Assembly: GCA_018398765.1 (NCBI GenBank)
Contig: JAHBMJ010001770.1
Location: 2,501-24,520 of the forward strand
Source: Chromera velia
Taxonomy: Eukaryota > Sar > Chromeraceae
Length of the DNA: 22,020 nucleotides
Direction: 5' to 3'
The notes beneath the pieces were generated by a model. The model saw only the letters and a program-made list of their open reading frames with translations. It searched no databases and was not told where the DNA came from. Below are positions 9,059-16,458 of this stretch, in pieces; position 1 is the first letter of the stretch, and the number at the start of each line of letters is the position of its first letter. Made by a program: the position numbers and the translations under genes.

Positions 9059-10694
9059 ACGTGCAGTCTCTGTCATGCATGAGCGCCTGGCCCGATCTGA
9101 CATGAAGTACACAGTCTTTGGTCTCGTCTTGTCCCCCTTCACCTGCAAATAAGGGTGGGCCGGCTTTGAGGACGTGTTGCTTCACTTTGGTGCAGGCAGA
9201 AGCGAGATGGGAAGGGTTGGGTTTGTTTGTTTGTTTGTTTGGCGATCTTCCCTGCCTCTGGAGTCTGTTGTCTTTTGTAAAGCTCGGTTTGAGCCCTCTC
9301 TGCACAATTTGTCGTCTTTTCTCTTGTGGTTCTGCATTTCTTCTTCTTCTTCTTCTTCTTCTTCTTGCAGGAGATGGGGACTGCGATCGTGCTCGTCGAT
9401 GATCAGCCCATGATGCTGTTCGTCCTTTGCTTGTCTCATGCACACGATGGCATCTTTTCCTCTCGCTTCGGTTGTATTGACACACACCGACCTCCTTACA
9501 CAGAAGAGGCGCTGCAGTGCTTGAACCTAAATTATGCAACGAGATATTTCCTGACAATCTTCCTGATACTCCAGTCATCTTCCGCCCTTTGTCTGCAGCT
9601 GACGTTTGATGTTTGTTTGTTTCTTTCTGCTCCCCTTTTTTGTCTTTGTTGTTTCTTTTTATCAGGATCCTCTCCCCTCTCAGCTCATTTCGCATCGCTG
9701 AATCCAAATTGCCTCCCTTCTTACCTGCCTGGCTGTTTGCAGTCAAGGTTCTCCTTTCCCCTCCTCCCCTCTATTCTCCTAGGATGATTTGTGTAATTGT
9801 GCATCTTGCGTTATTTTTTTCTTTCTGTGCAGGCGCGTGCTTGAGGACATTGTAAAGAAGGTCGGGTTCCCTTCTTACCGCACACTCTCTTACGACGACC
9901 CTGAAACCGCATTTGCACAAATCTTGGCCCTCCTTGGCGGTCCCCTTCCTGCAGGCCAGACGGCGCCGTCTCTCGACAACGTGCAGGCACTTCTTCTCCT
10001 CACAGATATGCAAATGGGCCAGTGGAGCGGCCTGCACTTGACCCGAAAAGTCAAAGAAGGGGCCCTGCAGGCTGGGGCTATCGTCGGCCCCTTCCCTCCT
10101 CCCTGTCCGCCCTCTGCCAGCAAGCAGCCTGCACCTCCCACTGGCCTCGCTGTGCCTACTCTTGTCCAAAGTCCGCAGCAAAGTTCCCTCAAGTTCCCCC
10201 CATCCAATGCTGTCCCCGTTGAGCTGAATGTTCCTTCCCCTTCCCGGGGGAGGGAAGGGCAAAACCAAACGACTCCCCTGGAACCACTGCCGCTCACTGC
10301 GACCGTGTCAAACACCCGCGGACAGTCGGATAGAGAAACCTTGAAAGAAGCCTCGGGCCAACTTGATACACCCCCAGTTCAGACAGGGTTGCGGTCCGAG
10401 TCCGCCTCTCTGAGTCACTCTCCATTACAGCAAAGTGAGAGCGAACAGTGGGCTGTGAGACCAGCCGCCCCCCCACCGGACCCCGTGATTGTTCGTTGTT
10501 GTCTGTTGTCTGCCCAAATTCGGGAGGGCATCATCGAGCGGCATCCAGAGGCAGAGACGGTCATGGACGAAATCTTGGAAAAGCCGTTGTATCCTCCAGA
10601 TCTGGCGGTGCAGCTGCGTCTTCTTGCATCGCATGTGCTCCTGCGTCGACGGATCAAAACCGGATCAGCAGACATCAATTTCTGCGGACAGTGA
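81..10694 (+). CDS. Hybrid sensor histidine kinase with C-terminal receiver domain (spliced, 5' partial)
   Basis: Membrane-bound sensor predicted to autophosphorylate on His and pass the phosphate to an Asp in its own receiver. Phase-compatible exons: 81-249, 872-about 972 (or 990), 1338-1454, 1846-1959, 2562-2590, 3133-3416, 3579-3713, 4117-4245, 4565-4749, 5695-5719, 6639-6892, 7169-7207, 7337-7448, 7708-7935, 8322-8357, 8728-9018, 9371-9417, 9833-10694. Domain order is TM region, HisKA-like dimerisation helices, HATPase_c, linker, REC. All catalytic boxes are present: HDLKTPL, NGVSNGVKYT, DTGRGIP, KLFTQF, GSGLGLSIV, VDDQ, TDMQMG and EKP. The first coding exon(s) lie upstream of the window, because 1-80 ends as an intron with acceptor CTGCAG. 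The exon chain is inferred from phase and family consensus; the 872 exon donor and the 7448 donor are the least certain. Family call is very secure, exact exon ends less so. Confidence 0.88.
500..622. repeat. GAGT/GTCA tetranucleotide array with higher-order pattern (intron)
   Basis: About 30 tetranucleotide units, mostly GTGA, with GTCA variants returning at intervals of 16 bases in several places. It lies in the intron between exons 81-249 and 872. Confidence 0.9.
1083..1333. repeat. TTCC/TTTG/TTTC pyrimidine-rich microsatellite block (intron)
   Basis: Scattered CCTT units, then TTTG (about 1214-1234), then TTTC and TTCC arrays running up to the acceptor CTTTGCAG before exon 1338. It may double as the polypyrimidine tract. 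Confidence 0.9.
1846..4749 (+). CDS. Histidine kinase: DHp/phosphoacceptor exons (H-box)
   Basis: Six exons build the dimerisation helices. Exon 1846-1959 gives the helical lead-in ending ALFFQK. The 29-nt exon 2562-2590 gives IVHDLKTPL with the phosphoacceptor His at 2568-2570. Its last two bases plus G3133 make Trp, followed by SITHAFESVRDYWIAKEASR. Exon 3133-3416 is low complexity in its middle and ends DSFSKDHDHIW. Exon 3579-3713 ends ASTVYMQ and joins NLAMNLLEVARLKFS in exon 4117-4245, which matches the second DHp helix. Exon 4565-4749 carries AIMRPAGAVKGVEVEV and WFDQTRLLQ, the standard approach to the N box. The H-box to N-box spacing is stretched by a roughly 90-residue non-conserved insert in exon 3133-3416. 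The core HisKA pattern is clear; the insert is not recognised. Confidence 0.82.
2021..2283. repeat. ATTC array followed by CTGA/GAAT/GAGT arrays (intron)
   Basis: ATTC units at about 2025-2057, two TCTATTCTCTCTGATTCTCT-like copies at about 2106-2150, then long GACT/CTGA and GAAT arrays with drifting single-base changes. Confidence 0.9.
2648..2826. repeat. GT dinucleotide run and GA-rich run (intron)
   Basis: A GT run at about 2648-2680 and an AGAGAGAG/A-rich run at about 2800-2826, in the intron between the H-box microexon and exon 3133. Confidence 0.85.
3263..3295. repeat. Poly-G run with an undetermined base inside a coding exon
   Basis: G runs on both sides of an N at 3280. Upstream and downstream coding frames of exon 3133-3416 disagree by one base across this run. 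The run could also form a G-quadruplex. Confidence 0.9.
5441..5494. repeat. Poly-T and TTTC array (intron)
   Basis: A T run followed by about ten TTTC units in the intron before microexon 5695-5719. TATC units follow that microexon at about 5738-5782. Confidence 0.9.
5695..7935 (+). CDS. Histidine kinase: HATPase_c catalytic exons
   Basis: Exons 5695-5719, 6639-6892, 7169-7207, 7337-7448 and 7708-7935 encode the ATP-binding domain. The N box is NGVSNGVK, with the conserved second Asn at 5708-5710, continuing into YTKAGGKVTVRL. The G1 box is VIEIADTGRGIPEDKM. The F box is KLFTQF. The G2 box is VGSGLGLSIVKAIL then MGG. The domain closes with IYSEEGVGTSLFLSFVV. A Gly/acidic insert of about 50 residues sits between the N-box strand and G1 (about 6690-6835). 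Joining exon 7337-7448 to 7708 at the consensus length needs a GC donor (GCAGGC at 7449). The last part of exon 7708-7935 is a Ser/Pro/Asn-rich linker. Confidence 0.88.
5956..6215. repeat. TTTG/TTTC/TTGC/TTCC compound microsatellite, about 260 bp (intron)
   Basis: Consecutive arrays of TTTG, TTTC mixed with TTGC, then TTCC. It is open in all three plus frames only because the repeat lacks stop codons. Confidence 0.92.
6893..7062. repeat. GTCA array starting at a splice donor (intron)
   Basis: About 14 GTCA units begin immediately at the donor of exon 6639-6892 (AA/GTCCGTCAG). More dispersed GTCA units follow at 7010-7062. Confidence 0.9.
7298..7325. repeat. GTCT array (intron)
   Basis: About six GTCT units upstream of the acceptor of exon 7337. 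Confidence 0.85.
7979..8029. repeat. CT run joined to a GT run (intron)
   Basis: About 13 CT units directly followed by about 10 GT units, in the intron after exon 7708-7935. Confidence 0.9.
8322..9018 (+). CDS. Histidine kinase: linker exons between kinase and receiver
   Basis: A 36-nt exon (8322-8357, PIRNESTPHSDP, acceptor CTCTTGCAG, donor GTACGT) and a 291-nt exon (8728-9018, acceptor CCCGCAG, donor at a GT repeat) are both phase 0. Together they encode a charged, low-complexity stretch followed by a helical region, AETAAQWEELREHAEAGSQE then LLWNCLLTLPVESVSTLLAQ. No domain is recognised. The second half could be a helical spacer presenting the receiver to the kinase core. The uninterrupted frame and good splice sites support exon status; function is unknown. 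Confidence 0.7.
9019..9058. repeat. GT run beginning exactly at a splice donor (intron)
   Basis: About 19 GT units start at the first intron base after exon 8728-9018. Confidence 0.9.
9219..9367. repeat. TTTG units and TTC trinucleotide array (intron)
   Basis: Five TTTG units at about 9221-9241. About nine TTC units at about 9340-9366 run directly into acceptor TTGCAG before the receiver exon 9371. Confidence 0.88.
9371..10694 (+). CDS. Histidine kinase: C-terminal receiver (REC) domain with large internal insert
   Basis: Exon 9371-9417 encodes EMGTAIVLVDDQPMML with the acidic pair at 9398-9403. Its donor within ATGCT/GTTCGT leaves two bases that join G9833. The resulting VDDQPMML-RVLEDIVKKVGF has the CheY spacing exactly. 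The phosphoacceptor Asp is in LLLTDMQMG (10005-10007). The switch Ser is in VRCCLLSAQ (10509-10511) and the conserved Lys in LEKPL (10581-10583). Ser-to-Lys spacing (24) is normal for CheY-like domains, but Asp-to-Ser is about 168 residues instead of about 30. A Pro/Ser-rich segment (about 10070-10480) is therefore inserted between helix 3 and strand 4. The stop is TGA at 10692-10694. The domain is secure; whether the insert is translated or is an unspliced intron is open. Confidence 0.87.
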
Positions 10695-12116
10695 CTCCGT
10701 GCCTAACTCTCTTCTCTCTTTTTTTTTTTTCGCATTGTCGTGTTTCATCTCTGTGCATTCCTGACTGTTGGGCGGCTTTTAGAATTCTTTCTGAAACCAG
10801 TGTCAGTGGAGAAAAGTGATGGACAGATTTTCGCTGTCTCGATCATGCATCTGCGGTTGCTTTCACTGAAGAAAAGAAAGAGAGTTTGAACGGACACTTC
10901 GGGGAGACTCTGCAGGCGGTTTGGCATCCAGAGAAGAATCATGCAGGAAAAGACTTTGATCAAAGAAGAAAGGAACGGTGCACAGAAGAGAAGAAGAAAG
11001 CAGAGAAAGGCCGGTGTACATACACAGGCCTCCAGAGGAAGGCACAATAAAAACCGAAAAGGAAAGAGACGCCATGGCATTGAATCGAAAAATTGCCTCT
11101 GGCCTGCCCGCATTACGGTACAGCCTGCATGCATGAGCGCACGATTGCTATACACGCAGGCTCGGCGGGAGGGCGGTCTTCTTTCTTCTTTTTACTTTCT
11201 TTATAGAACGTACGCTGTGTGCACGGCCGCTTGAGAGGTGACATCTGCCTTGTCTGCATTCACCCCTGATGCGAAGGTGGCTACTTGTCATCGAATTAAA
11301 TCATTCGGTCTCGACTTGACTTTCACCGACTGAGCGTAGGATTCCAACAGCAACTTTCCGTACTTCGCCTCGAAGTAAGCAGCTTTCGCTTTTGCCTCCA
11401 GCGTCCGTCTCATTCGACAAGATGGATCGATGAATCCGATTCCATGCAGGAAAGGGTGAAAGGTGAAAGTGAATTATGGGGTTCCAGTCTAAGCGTCCAA
11501 ACAGATTGACCTCGTCAGGACGGACAGGGGGGGTCTCAGTAGCCTTGCGTGTTTGCTCGCGTAGAATGAGAGAAAGAGCCAACAGGAGCTTCTTGGCTGC
11601 ATTCGCTTTTGGTCGAAATCTAAAGCAGAAAGCTGTACACTTTTAAGTACTCAGTCTCTCCTCCAACAGCTGTTTTCTAAGCAGCGAAAGGCCGGGCACT
11701 GTGGGCCGGTAAGAGGAGGACGGGCGCACTTGCCGAGAATATTGAAGAGTGCCATACGGAAACCAGCTGGATGATTCAGGCATGCTATTGAGACAAGACA
11801 ACACACAAATAAACGAGCGACTTCAGGAATTTTGTAATGCGTTTAACAGTTCCTGCCTGCTTAAGGCTAAACAGCGCCCTATGAAGAGCTCCCAGCATCT
11901 CCCGGCCTGTGAAGATGTCTGGTTTTGCATGATGTGTAGCTTTCAACTATAATGTTAGATACGTTTAGCTCTCCGATTTTAAAAGAAACCGCAACCACGT
12001 ATTTTGAACATGATTTTTTCAAAAAAATGAAGAAGAAAAGAATGCTAGAAAGAATGTGTATTTTGAATTATCATTTTCAAAAAATAATCTATTATTTTTT
12101 TTCCTGTCAAATTTAA
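10695..12116. other. 3' flank of the kinase gene and intergenic DNA
   Basis: About 1.4 kb without a recognisable gene. It opens with a T-run just after the stop codon, which suits a 3' UTR. AATAAA occurs at 11046-11051, but its role as a polyadenylation signal is unproven in such organisms. Two open stretches, minus 11301-11582 and plus 11749-11952, resemble nothing known to me and are treated as chance. From about 11950 the composition becomes strongly AT-rich. A diverged direct repeat of about 29 bp (TATTTTGAA followed by an ATTTTCAAAAAA-like tail) lies at about 11999-12028 and 12058-12086. Confidence 0.6.
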
Positions 12117-12147
12117 TTTAAACTAGAAAAAAATATAAGTTTTCATT

Positions 12148-12295
12148 CCTTCCTCCCCCCACCAACCGCCTCTCCTCCCACCCACCGCCTCCACCCACAC
12201 CCTCCACCCCCCCTCTTCTCCCCGCCCCCCCCTCCTCGTCGCGATCTCTCCCTCCCTCTGCCACCCCACCTCTCCCTCGCCACGCCCCCGCACAT
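12148..12295. repeat. C-rich polypyrimidine tract at the 5' side of the retroelement
   Basis: About 150 bases that are almost entirely C and T on the plus strand, with many CCACC, CCTCC and CCCCCC runs. It sits between an AT-rich stretch and the endonuclease coding region. The abrupt change in composition marks either the 5' UTR of the retroelement or a pyrimidine-rich target tract. Confidence 0.6.
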
Positions 12296-12314
12296 TCGAG
12301 ATGCGCTTTCGATT

Positions 12315-13493
12315 TTGAACGATGGGAAAAAGAAAGTGACGTGTGAAGTTTGTAGAGACGATTGGAGAGAATATGAGTGTAGGGTGCATATAGAGATCAG
12401 CGAGGTCAGTATGACGGGGTGTAATCATCGAATCTCCACAATAAAAGCGGAATGGGATAGAAGGGCGAGCAATAGAGATATATGTAGGAAAAGCATGAAC
12501 AAAAAAGTCCGCAGAGCAGCAGAAATTGTGTTTGCTGACCTGTCTGCAGAATCATGGGTGAGGAGAGATCCATCTCGGAGGGCTTTTCACGTCCGTCGGG
12601 CGATTGAGCAGTGCAGAAAATATGGGGAAGGAGTACAAGAGGGGCTGATAGAACCAGAGGGGGGCATCATATATCTTATTTTCTCTCCATTCCGGCGTGG
12701 TTTGTATCTTGGTTCAACCCAGGCAGTACCATCACTAAGATGGGATAGGTATGTGACAGTTGCAAAGAGAGATTGGAAAAGGACCAGCAAGGCCAGGAAG
12801 GGGGCGGGGGGGGACTTATACGAAGTCATGAATCAAAGGACTTTACATGAATTCATCATGCTGCCTGTTTGTCGGATTCGGACAGGGGGAGGGGACTTGA
12901 ATAAACATTTATTGCATGCGGTAGAGCTACATCTGATTGATGTGATAAGACCGAGCCTGAATATTCGCGGGAAGACGGGAGCGGGGGAAGGGGTGCGTTC
13001 TTTTCTTCCCTTCGGTCTTTTTTCATCATTATCTGGTGGCAGCATTCAGACAGCTCAGAGAAATCAATTCAAGGAGGAAGTAGAGCGCCTAAGAGCAAGG
13101 CATGGGGCAGGAGTGCACTGGTTCCGCACGTGGTTTTACGCTTGGTTGGCCCGTAAGGCCCGACCAACGTCTCAGCTCAAAAAGACATCGTTAATTTTTG
13201 AGGACGTGGTGGCATTATACTCTCGTTTTCTTCGGGTGGCATCGGATTTGTTCTTTCGATCTATTTTTGTCAGCAACCTCTTTCGGCTGTGTGAGGCAAA
13301 AGGATTCGACTGGGCTTTGGTCCGAGCGCAAGTGTGGTATCAGGAAATTCGCGTTCCCTTATTTGCTTTCCAGTCTGTGCGCGTTGTATTACATTCGTGT
13401 ATTCGTTCATTTTTTGATTCATTCATGCATGGGGCAGCGGAGGAGAGTGGTGCAGGGGTAAGAAGGAAAAAGAAGGTGTTTCTTTGTTTGTGA
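12315..13493 (+). CDS. GIY-YIG endonuclease domain (retroelement N-terminal part)
   Basis: The signature is a GIY-type strand, GGIIYLIFSPF (Tyr at 12672-12674), then GLYLGST as the YIG strand, then an Arg in SLRWDRY in the catalytic-Arg position. The catalytic Glu is in AVELHLIDVIRPSLN (Glu at 12924-12926), which also has the usual terminal Asn. Upstream, CEVC followed by ECRVH (about 12345-12390) has a C-x2-C...C-x2-H pattern that might bind zinc. The segment after the endonuclease is basic and aromatic without a recognised fold. The open stretch ends at the TGA at 13491. Known role of such domains in Penelope-like elements: nicking target DNA for primed reverse transcription. Domain identification is confident, activity unknown. 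Confidence 0.8.
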   Translation: MNDGKKKVTCEVCRDDWREYECRVHIEISEVSMTGCNHRISTIKAEWDRRASNRDICRKSMNKKVRRAAEIVFADLSAESWVRRDPSRRAFHVRRAIEQCRKYGEGVQEGLIEPEGGIIYLIFSPFRRGLYLGSTQAVPSLRWDRYVTVAKRDWKRTSKARKGAGGDLYEVMNQRTLHEFIMLPVCRIRTGGGDLNKHLLHAVELHLIDVIRPSLNIRGKTGAGEGVRSFLPFGLFSSLSGGSIQTAQRNQFKEEVERLRARHGAGVHWFRTWFYAWLARKARPTSQLKKTSLIFEDVVALYSRFLRVASDLFFRSIFVSNLFRLCEAKGFDWALVRAQVWYQEIRVPLFAFQSVRVVLHSCIRSFFDSFMHGAAEESGAGVRRKKKVFLCL

Positions 13494-13793
13494 GCAGAAA
13501 AGGGAACGACTCTCAGGGATCTCTTTTCAAATGAGAAAGAGGCAACTGCGCGCTTACGTTGGTCAGAGAGAGAGCTGCTGCTAGTTTCTTGCACATATGC
13601 AGACATTGGACGTAGGTTCGGGTTGCACTTGGTGGAGGGGCATATGGTGGATAAGTGGTCGACAGCCTCTGGTTTGCAGCGCCTGTTTGCGACTCCTGAG
13701 AATTAGAACTCTCGATCTCGTTTTATTCCTTCGATAAATGAGGTTGCTAACCATGTAGTAGCAACGCTTAGCCAAAGGCTCGCTCGATCGAGG

Positions 13794-15443
13794 GTGTGGG
13801 GATGGAAGTGGGGGGAGGAAGGAGGAGAAAGGAAACGTGAATGGAAGAACGAATTAACGTACTGCCTTAGCAATTCTTCATTCTTTATAGCTCAGGCCTG
13901 GAGGTTCTGCTCTGTGCCACCTAGAGCAGTGGTGAGAGACTTGCGCAGTAAATTAGTCATTGGGCAGCTGGATCGGTCAGGAGGGGACCTTTTCTTTGTA
14001 TGTCCTCAGGTTTATGCAAATGCAGTGGAGAATTTATTCGTAAAGAATCTTGACTATATATTGTGTACTCAGTTGATGGAAGAAGAAGCAGTAGAAAAGC
14101 TCTTTGGAAAAGGAAAAGGGATTGGGGAGTTAGGGGAGAAAATGGAAAGAAAGTCTCGTGGGCGTCATGCATTTGGGCGAGGGATTGTGTGGCTGAAAGC
14201 AAAATCGTTTAAAGACGGGCACCCTAGACAGCTCTCTGAACTGAAGTGGTACCCACTGGTGTCGTATGTGAGGCACACATGGAGAAAGCCCTTTTCGATT
14301 GTGTGTCGGTTGTTGAATGGATTGCTTTCCACTTTAAGTCCGCATGCGACCTTGTTTTCACCGTTTACTTTTATGCAAGACATCGAAAAATTTAATGGGG
14401 GGTCGGGAGATATCGAATGCGCCCATTTTACTGCTGTTCGGGGAAGGATGTTACCGTCTGTTTCACATTTTAGTCAGATCTTCGTTTATGTCGAGGACAT
14501 TAAGAACTTTTATCCTTCAATTCCCCGAGCATTGGTTCTTCATTTACTTTCTTGTATGTTTGATGAGCTTCGTGCATCTCGTCGGTATTCTTTTTTAGTA
14601 TTGCCTTTTTCTTCTGTTGGGGGTGTTCGGATTTATTCTGCCACAATCATGGGGAGAGGAGGGAGAAAGTGGACGCCCAAGGGTCACACTCGGCCTACAG
14701 CTTTTCTTTTAACACACGGCCGGTTCCAGAATGCATGGACACTTTCTTTTGACGAAATTCTGGATTTTGTGAAATTGGACTTTGCGACCTGCTTTGTGGC
14801 TATTGGGAATCGTCATGTGTGGTAGCGGCAGGGGTTTGCACAAGGCTCTCCTCTGTCACCGGCCCTTGCGAATGGAAGTACGGCTTTGGTCGAACGTGAT
14901 TGGGCCACAGCCCAGGGGATTAGCTCCTTGTCGGGCAGTAAGCGTGTGGTACGAAGATGGATGGATGATCGGCTCCTGGTTGCTTGCCTTCCCTTTGCTT
15001 TAGAAAAAGATCACATATGTACAAGTCTTCGCAGGGAGGATTTTTATGCTGTTGAATGTGTGCTTAAGGAGCAAAATTCGGACACTTTTCTGCAGTTTGA
15101 GCTTTGTCCATACAACTGCTGTACCCGCTTGTTTTTATTGCCGAAGGACCCCAATCGCTGTCGTGTTTCTTTGCTAGCTGGTAGAGTGAAAGCTCCTCTT
15201 CCCTTTCCTCGCTATGCTCATGCGCGATCAGCTGTTCCTGCACATCGTCTTCTTGACACTTTGCGTTCTCATATTTTACGTGCGTTTCTTTTTTCGTTAT
15301 GTCCTGATTCTTTGTTTGTTGCAGTTTTATGTGGTATGTGGAAAGAATTGCAGGAGTGTGGTTTTCTTTTGCATAACATCCGTCGCATCACTTTTGGTTT
15401 ACTTTTAGCAGCCGGTCTTGGTCACCTTCGCGATCGGTTTTGA
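13794..15443 (+). pseudogene. Reverse transcriptase domain (retroelement C-terminal part), split by a TAG
   Basis: The finger region includes IGQLDRSGGDLFFV (Asp at 13971-13973), resembling the DKG-type motif of Penelope-like RTs. Motif A is YVEDIKNFYPSIPRA (catalytic Asp 14496-14498). Motif B is RQGFAQGSPLSPALAN, starting right after the TAG at 14823-14825. Motif C is RRWMDDRLLV (Asp pair 14964-14969), with Trp-Met in place of the usual Tyr-x. The thumb region includes MWKELQECGFLLHNIRR. The frame ends at TGA 15441-15443. All three catalytic Asp residues survive although the frame is interrupted, which suggests fairly recent loss. A non-retrotransposon RT is possible but less likely, given the linked GIY-YIG domain. 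Confidence 0.8.
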
Positions 15444-15840
15444 AGGAGAGAATTTGAGTTTTATAGCTGCACTTAGGGCGGCTGCAATTTTATATCGGTT
15501 GGCGCATGGTGAAGGGCGGGCGCGCGCCATGCGCCGCTGTTTTGCTTTCGTCCGCGGCCTGCCATGCATTTGTTTTTGTAGCATTGGCATGCATTTGTGT
15601 GAGTTAGCATGCATGGGCCATCCGAGATTAATGTGCACTTTGCCTATGATTTCAACAATTCGCATACAAACCCTTTGGATCGAAACCGCTCGATCTTCTC
15701 GCTTCCTGCAGAGGATATTGAAAGCTGACACTCCGCAAACGTCTGACAGGGTGCATGAAAGTCAGAAAATACAGTTGATTAATGCAATTTTATATAGTTT
15801 TACAGTTATTTTACATCAATGTTGGAGTATGTTGGAGTAG
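15418..15840 (+). other. Open frame overlapping the retroelement 3' end (status unclear)
   Basis: A 140-codon open stretch starts 26 bases before the RT stop, in a different frame. It is rich in Cys, Arg and Ile and has no motif I know. It could be the continuation of the retroelement protein after a single frameshift, or chance. Near its end a 10-bp unit, ATGTTGGAGT, is repeated in tandem. Confidence 0.25.
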
Positions 15841-15923
15841 TGAAGGCGGATATAAACTTGATAAAGCAATAATAAGGCAACGTCTCCCTGCATCAAGAGT
15901 GTTTCACCTCAACAAGAGATAAG

Positions 15924-15931
15924 AAGCCCGG
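15924..15931. repeat. Target-site duplication, left copy
   Basis: AAGCCCGG immediately before the left terminal inverted repeat. It is identical to the copy at 16451-16458. Confidence 0.85.
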
Positions 15932-16450
15932 TACACAGTACGGTTAGGAGTAACGAAAGTAAGACGGTTACTAGGTGGCCGCTAGGCCGTCCGGTTACCA
16001 ATTTTGTGGTTACGGTAGTAGTGTTCCAATGGTAGTGGTAGTAGCTAAAAATAGGCAGATTTTGCCATATTCTGAGTTTAACTTGACCTACAAAACCAAT
16101 TTTAGCTAGTAAAAATCATATTTTTGGCATTCATTAAAAGTTTATTCTAGTAAAATTCAATGTTCATCATTTTATGACTGAACTCAGTGAACTCTAACTA
16201 GTATATTACTATATATATAGCATATATGTTATTTGAATATGATCATTTCAGCGCTTTAAACTGTTAATAACTTAAGTGGTCAGACTTTAAAATAGGTTTA
16301 GCAACTGCTTTTATCAGAGTTTTTCCTTGAACTACCATGGTAATGGTATATGCCTTCAAGTCTGCCGGTTACCATCTCATGGTTACTAAAGTGACGGTAA
16401 CTCACTACTGGCTAAAAAAAGCCAGTAGTAACTCCTAACTGTACTGTGTA
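15932..16450. mobile_element. 519-bp non-autonomous DNA transposon (MITE, hAT-like) with 8-bp target duplication
   Basis: The ends are inverted copies of each other. The left end starts TACACAGTACGGTTAGGAGT, and the reverse complement of the right end differs at one position in the first 20. The flanks carry the same 8 bases, AAGCCCGG, at 15924-15931 and 16451-16458: a perfect target-site duplication. No coding sequence lies inside and the interior is AT-rich. The motif GGTTAC or its complement recurs near both ends, like transposase-binding subterminal repeats. Eight-base duplications are known for hAT, P and Merlin elements. The terminal bases are not the typical hAT CAGNG form, so the superfamily is inferred. 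Confidence 0.85.
16404..16429. repeat. Subterminal hairpin inside the MITE
   Basis: ACTACTGGCT and its exact complement AGCCAGTAGT are separated by six A residues. This 10-bp perfect stem lies about 20 bases inside the right end; no equivalent is seen at the left end. Confidence 0.8.
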
Positions 16451-16458
16451 AAGCCCGG
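16451..16458. repeat. Target-site duplication, right copy
   Basis: AAGCCCGG immediately after the right terminal inverted repeat, identical to the left copy. Confidence 0.85.

Larger units (their letters stand above)
12117..15443 (+). pseudogene. Decayed retroelement ORF: N-terminal GIY-YIG endonuclease plus reverse transcriptase (Penelope-like, permuted order)
   Basis: One reading frame carries an endonuclease and then a reverse transcriptase, interrupted by in-frame stops at 13491-13493 (TGA), 13704-13706 (TAG) and 14823-14825 (TAG). The frame is open from 12117, but the first in-frame ATG is only at 12411, so the 5' end is probably truncated or a start was lost. Both protein domains have recognisable active-site motifs (see the two sub-entries). 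GIY-YIG plus RT is known from Penelope-like elements; GIY-YIG at the N-terminus is the arrangement of the Naiad/Chlamys clade. I see no clear CxC linker motif between the domains, which that clade is reported to have. No intron-like microsatellites occur inside, unlike the flanking genes, in keeping with a retroelement. As it stands it cannot make a full-length protein. Confidence 0.78.

Noticed and set aside
8952-9746. 264-codon minus-strand open frame with Thr-His and Arg runs
   Set aside because: It is the antisense reading of GT and TTC arrays and of coding exons 8728-9018 and 9371-9417.
9771-10315. Minus-strand open frames opposite the receiver exon
   Set aside because: They are shadows of the plus-strand receiver exon, whose motifs are unambiguous.
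11301-11582. 93-codon minus-strand open frame
   Set aside because: No motif or repeat structure and no supporting neighbours; it could be an exon of an antisense gene, but nothing in the sequence shows it.
13491-13493. UGA as selenocysteine in the retroelement
   Set aside because: Two TAG stops in the same frame and no SECIS-like structure noticed make plain decay more likely; kept only as a check.
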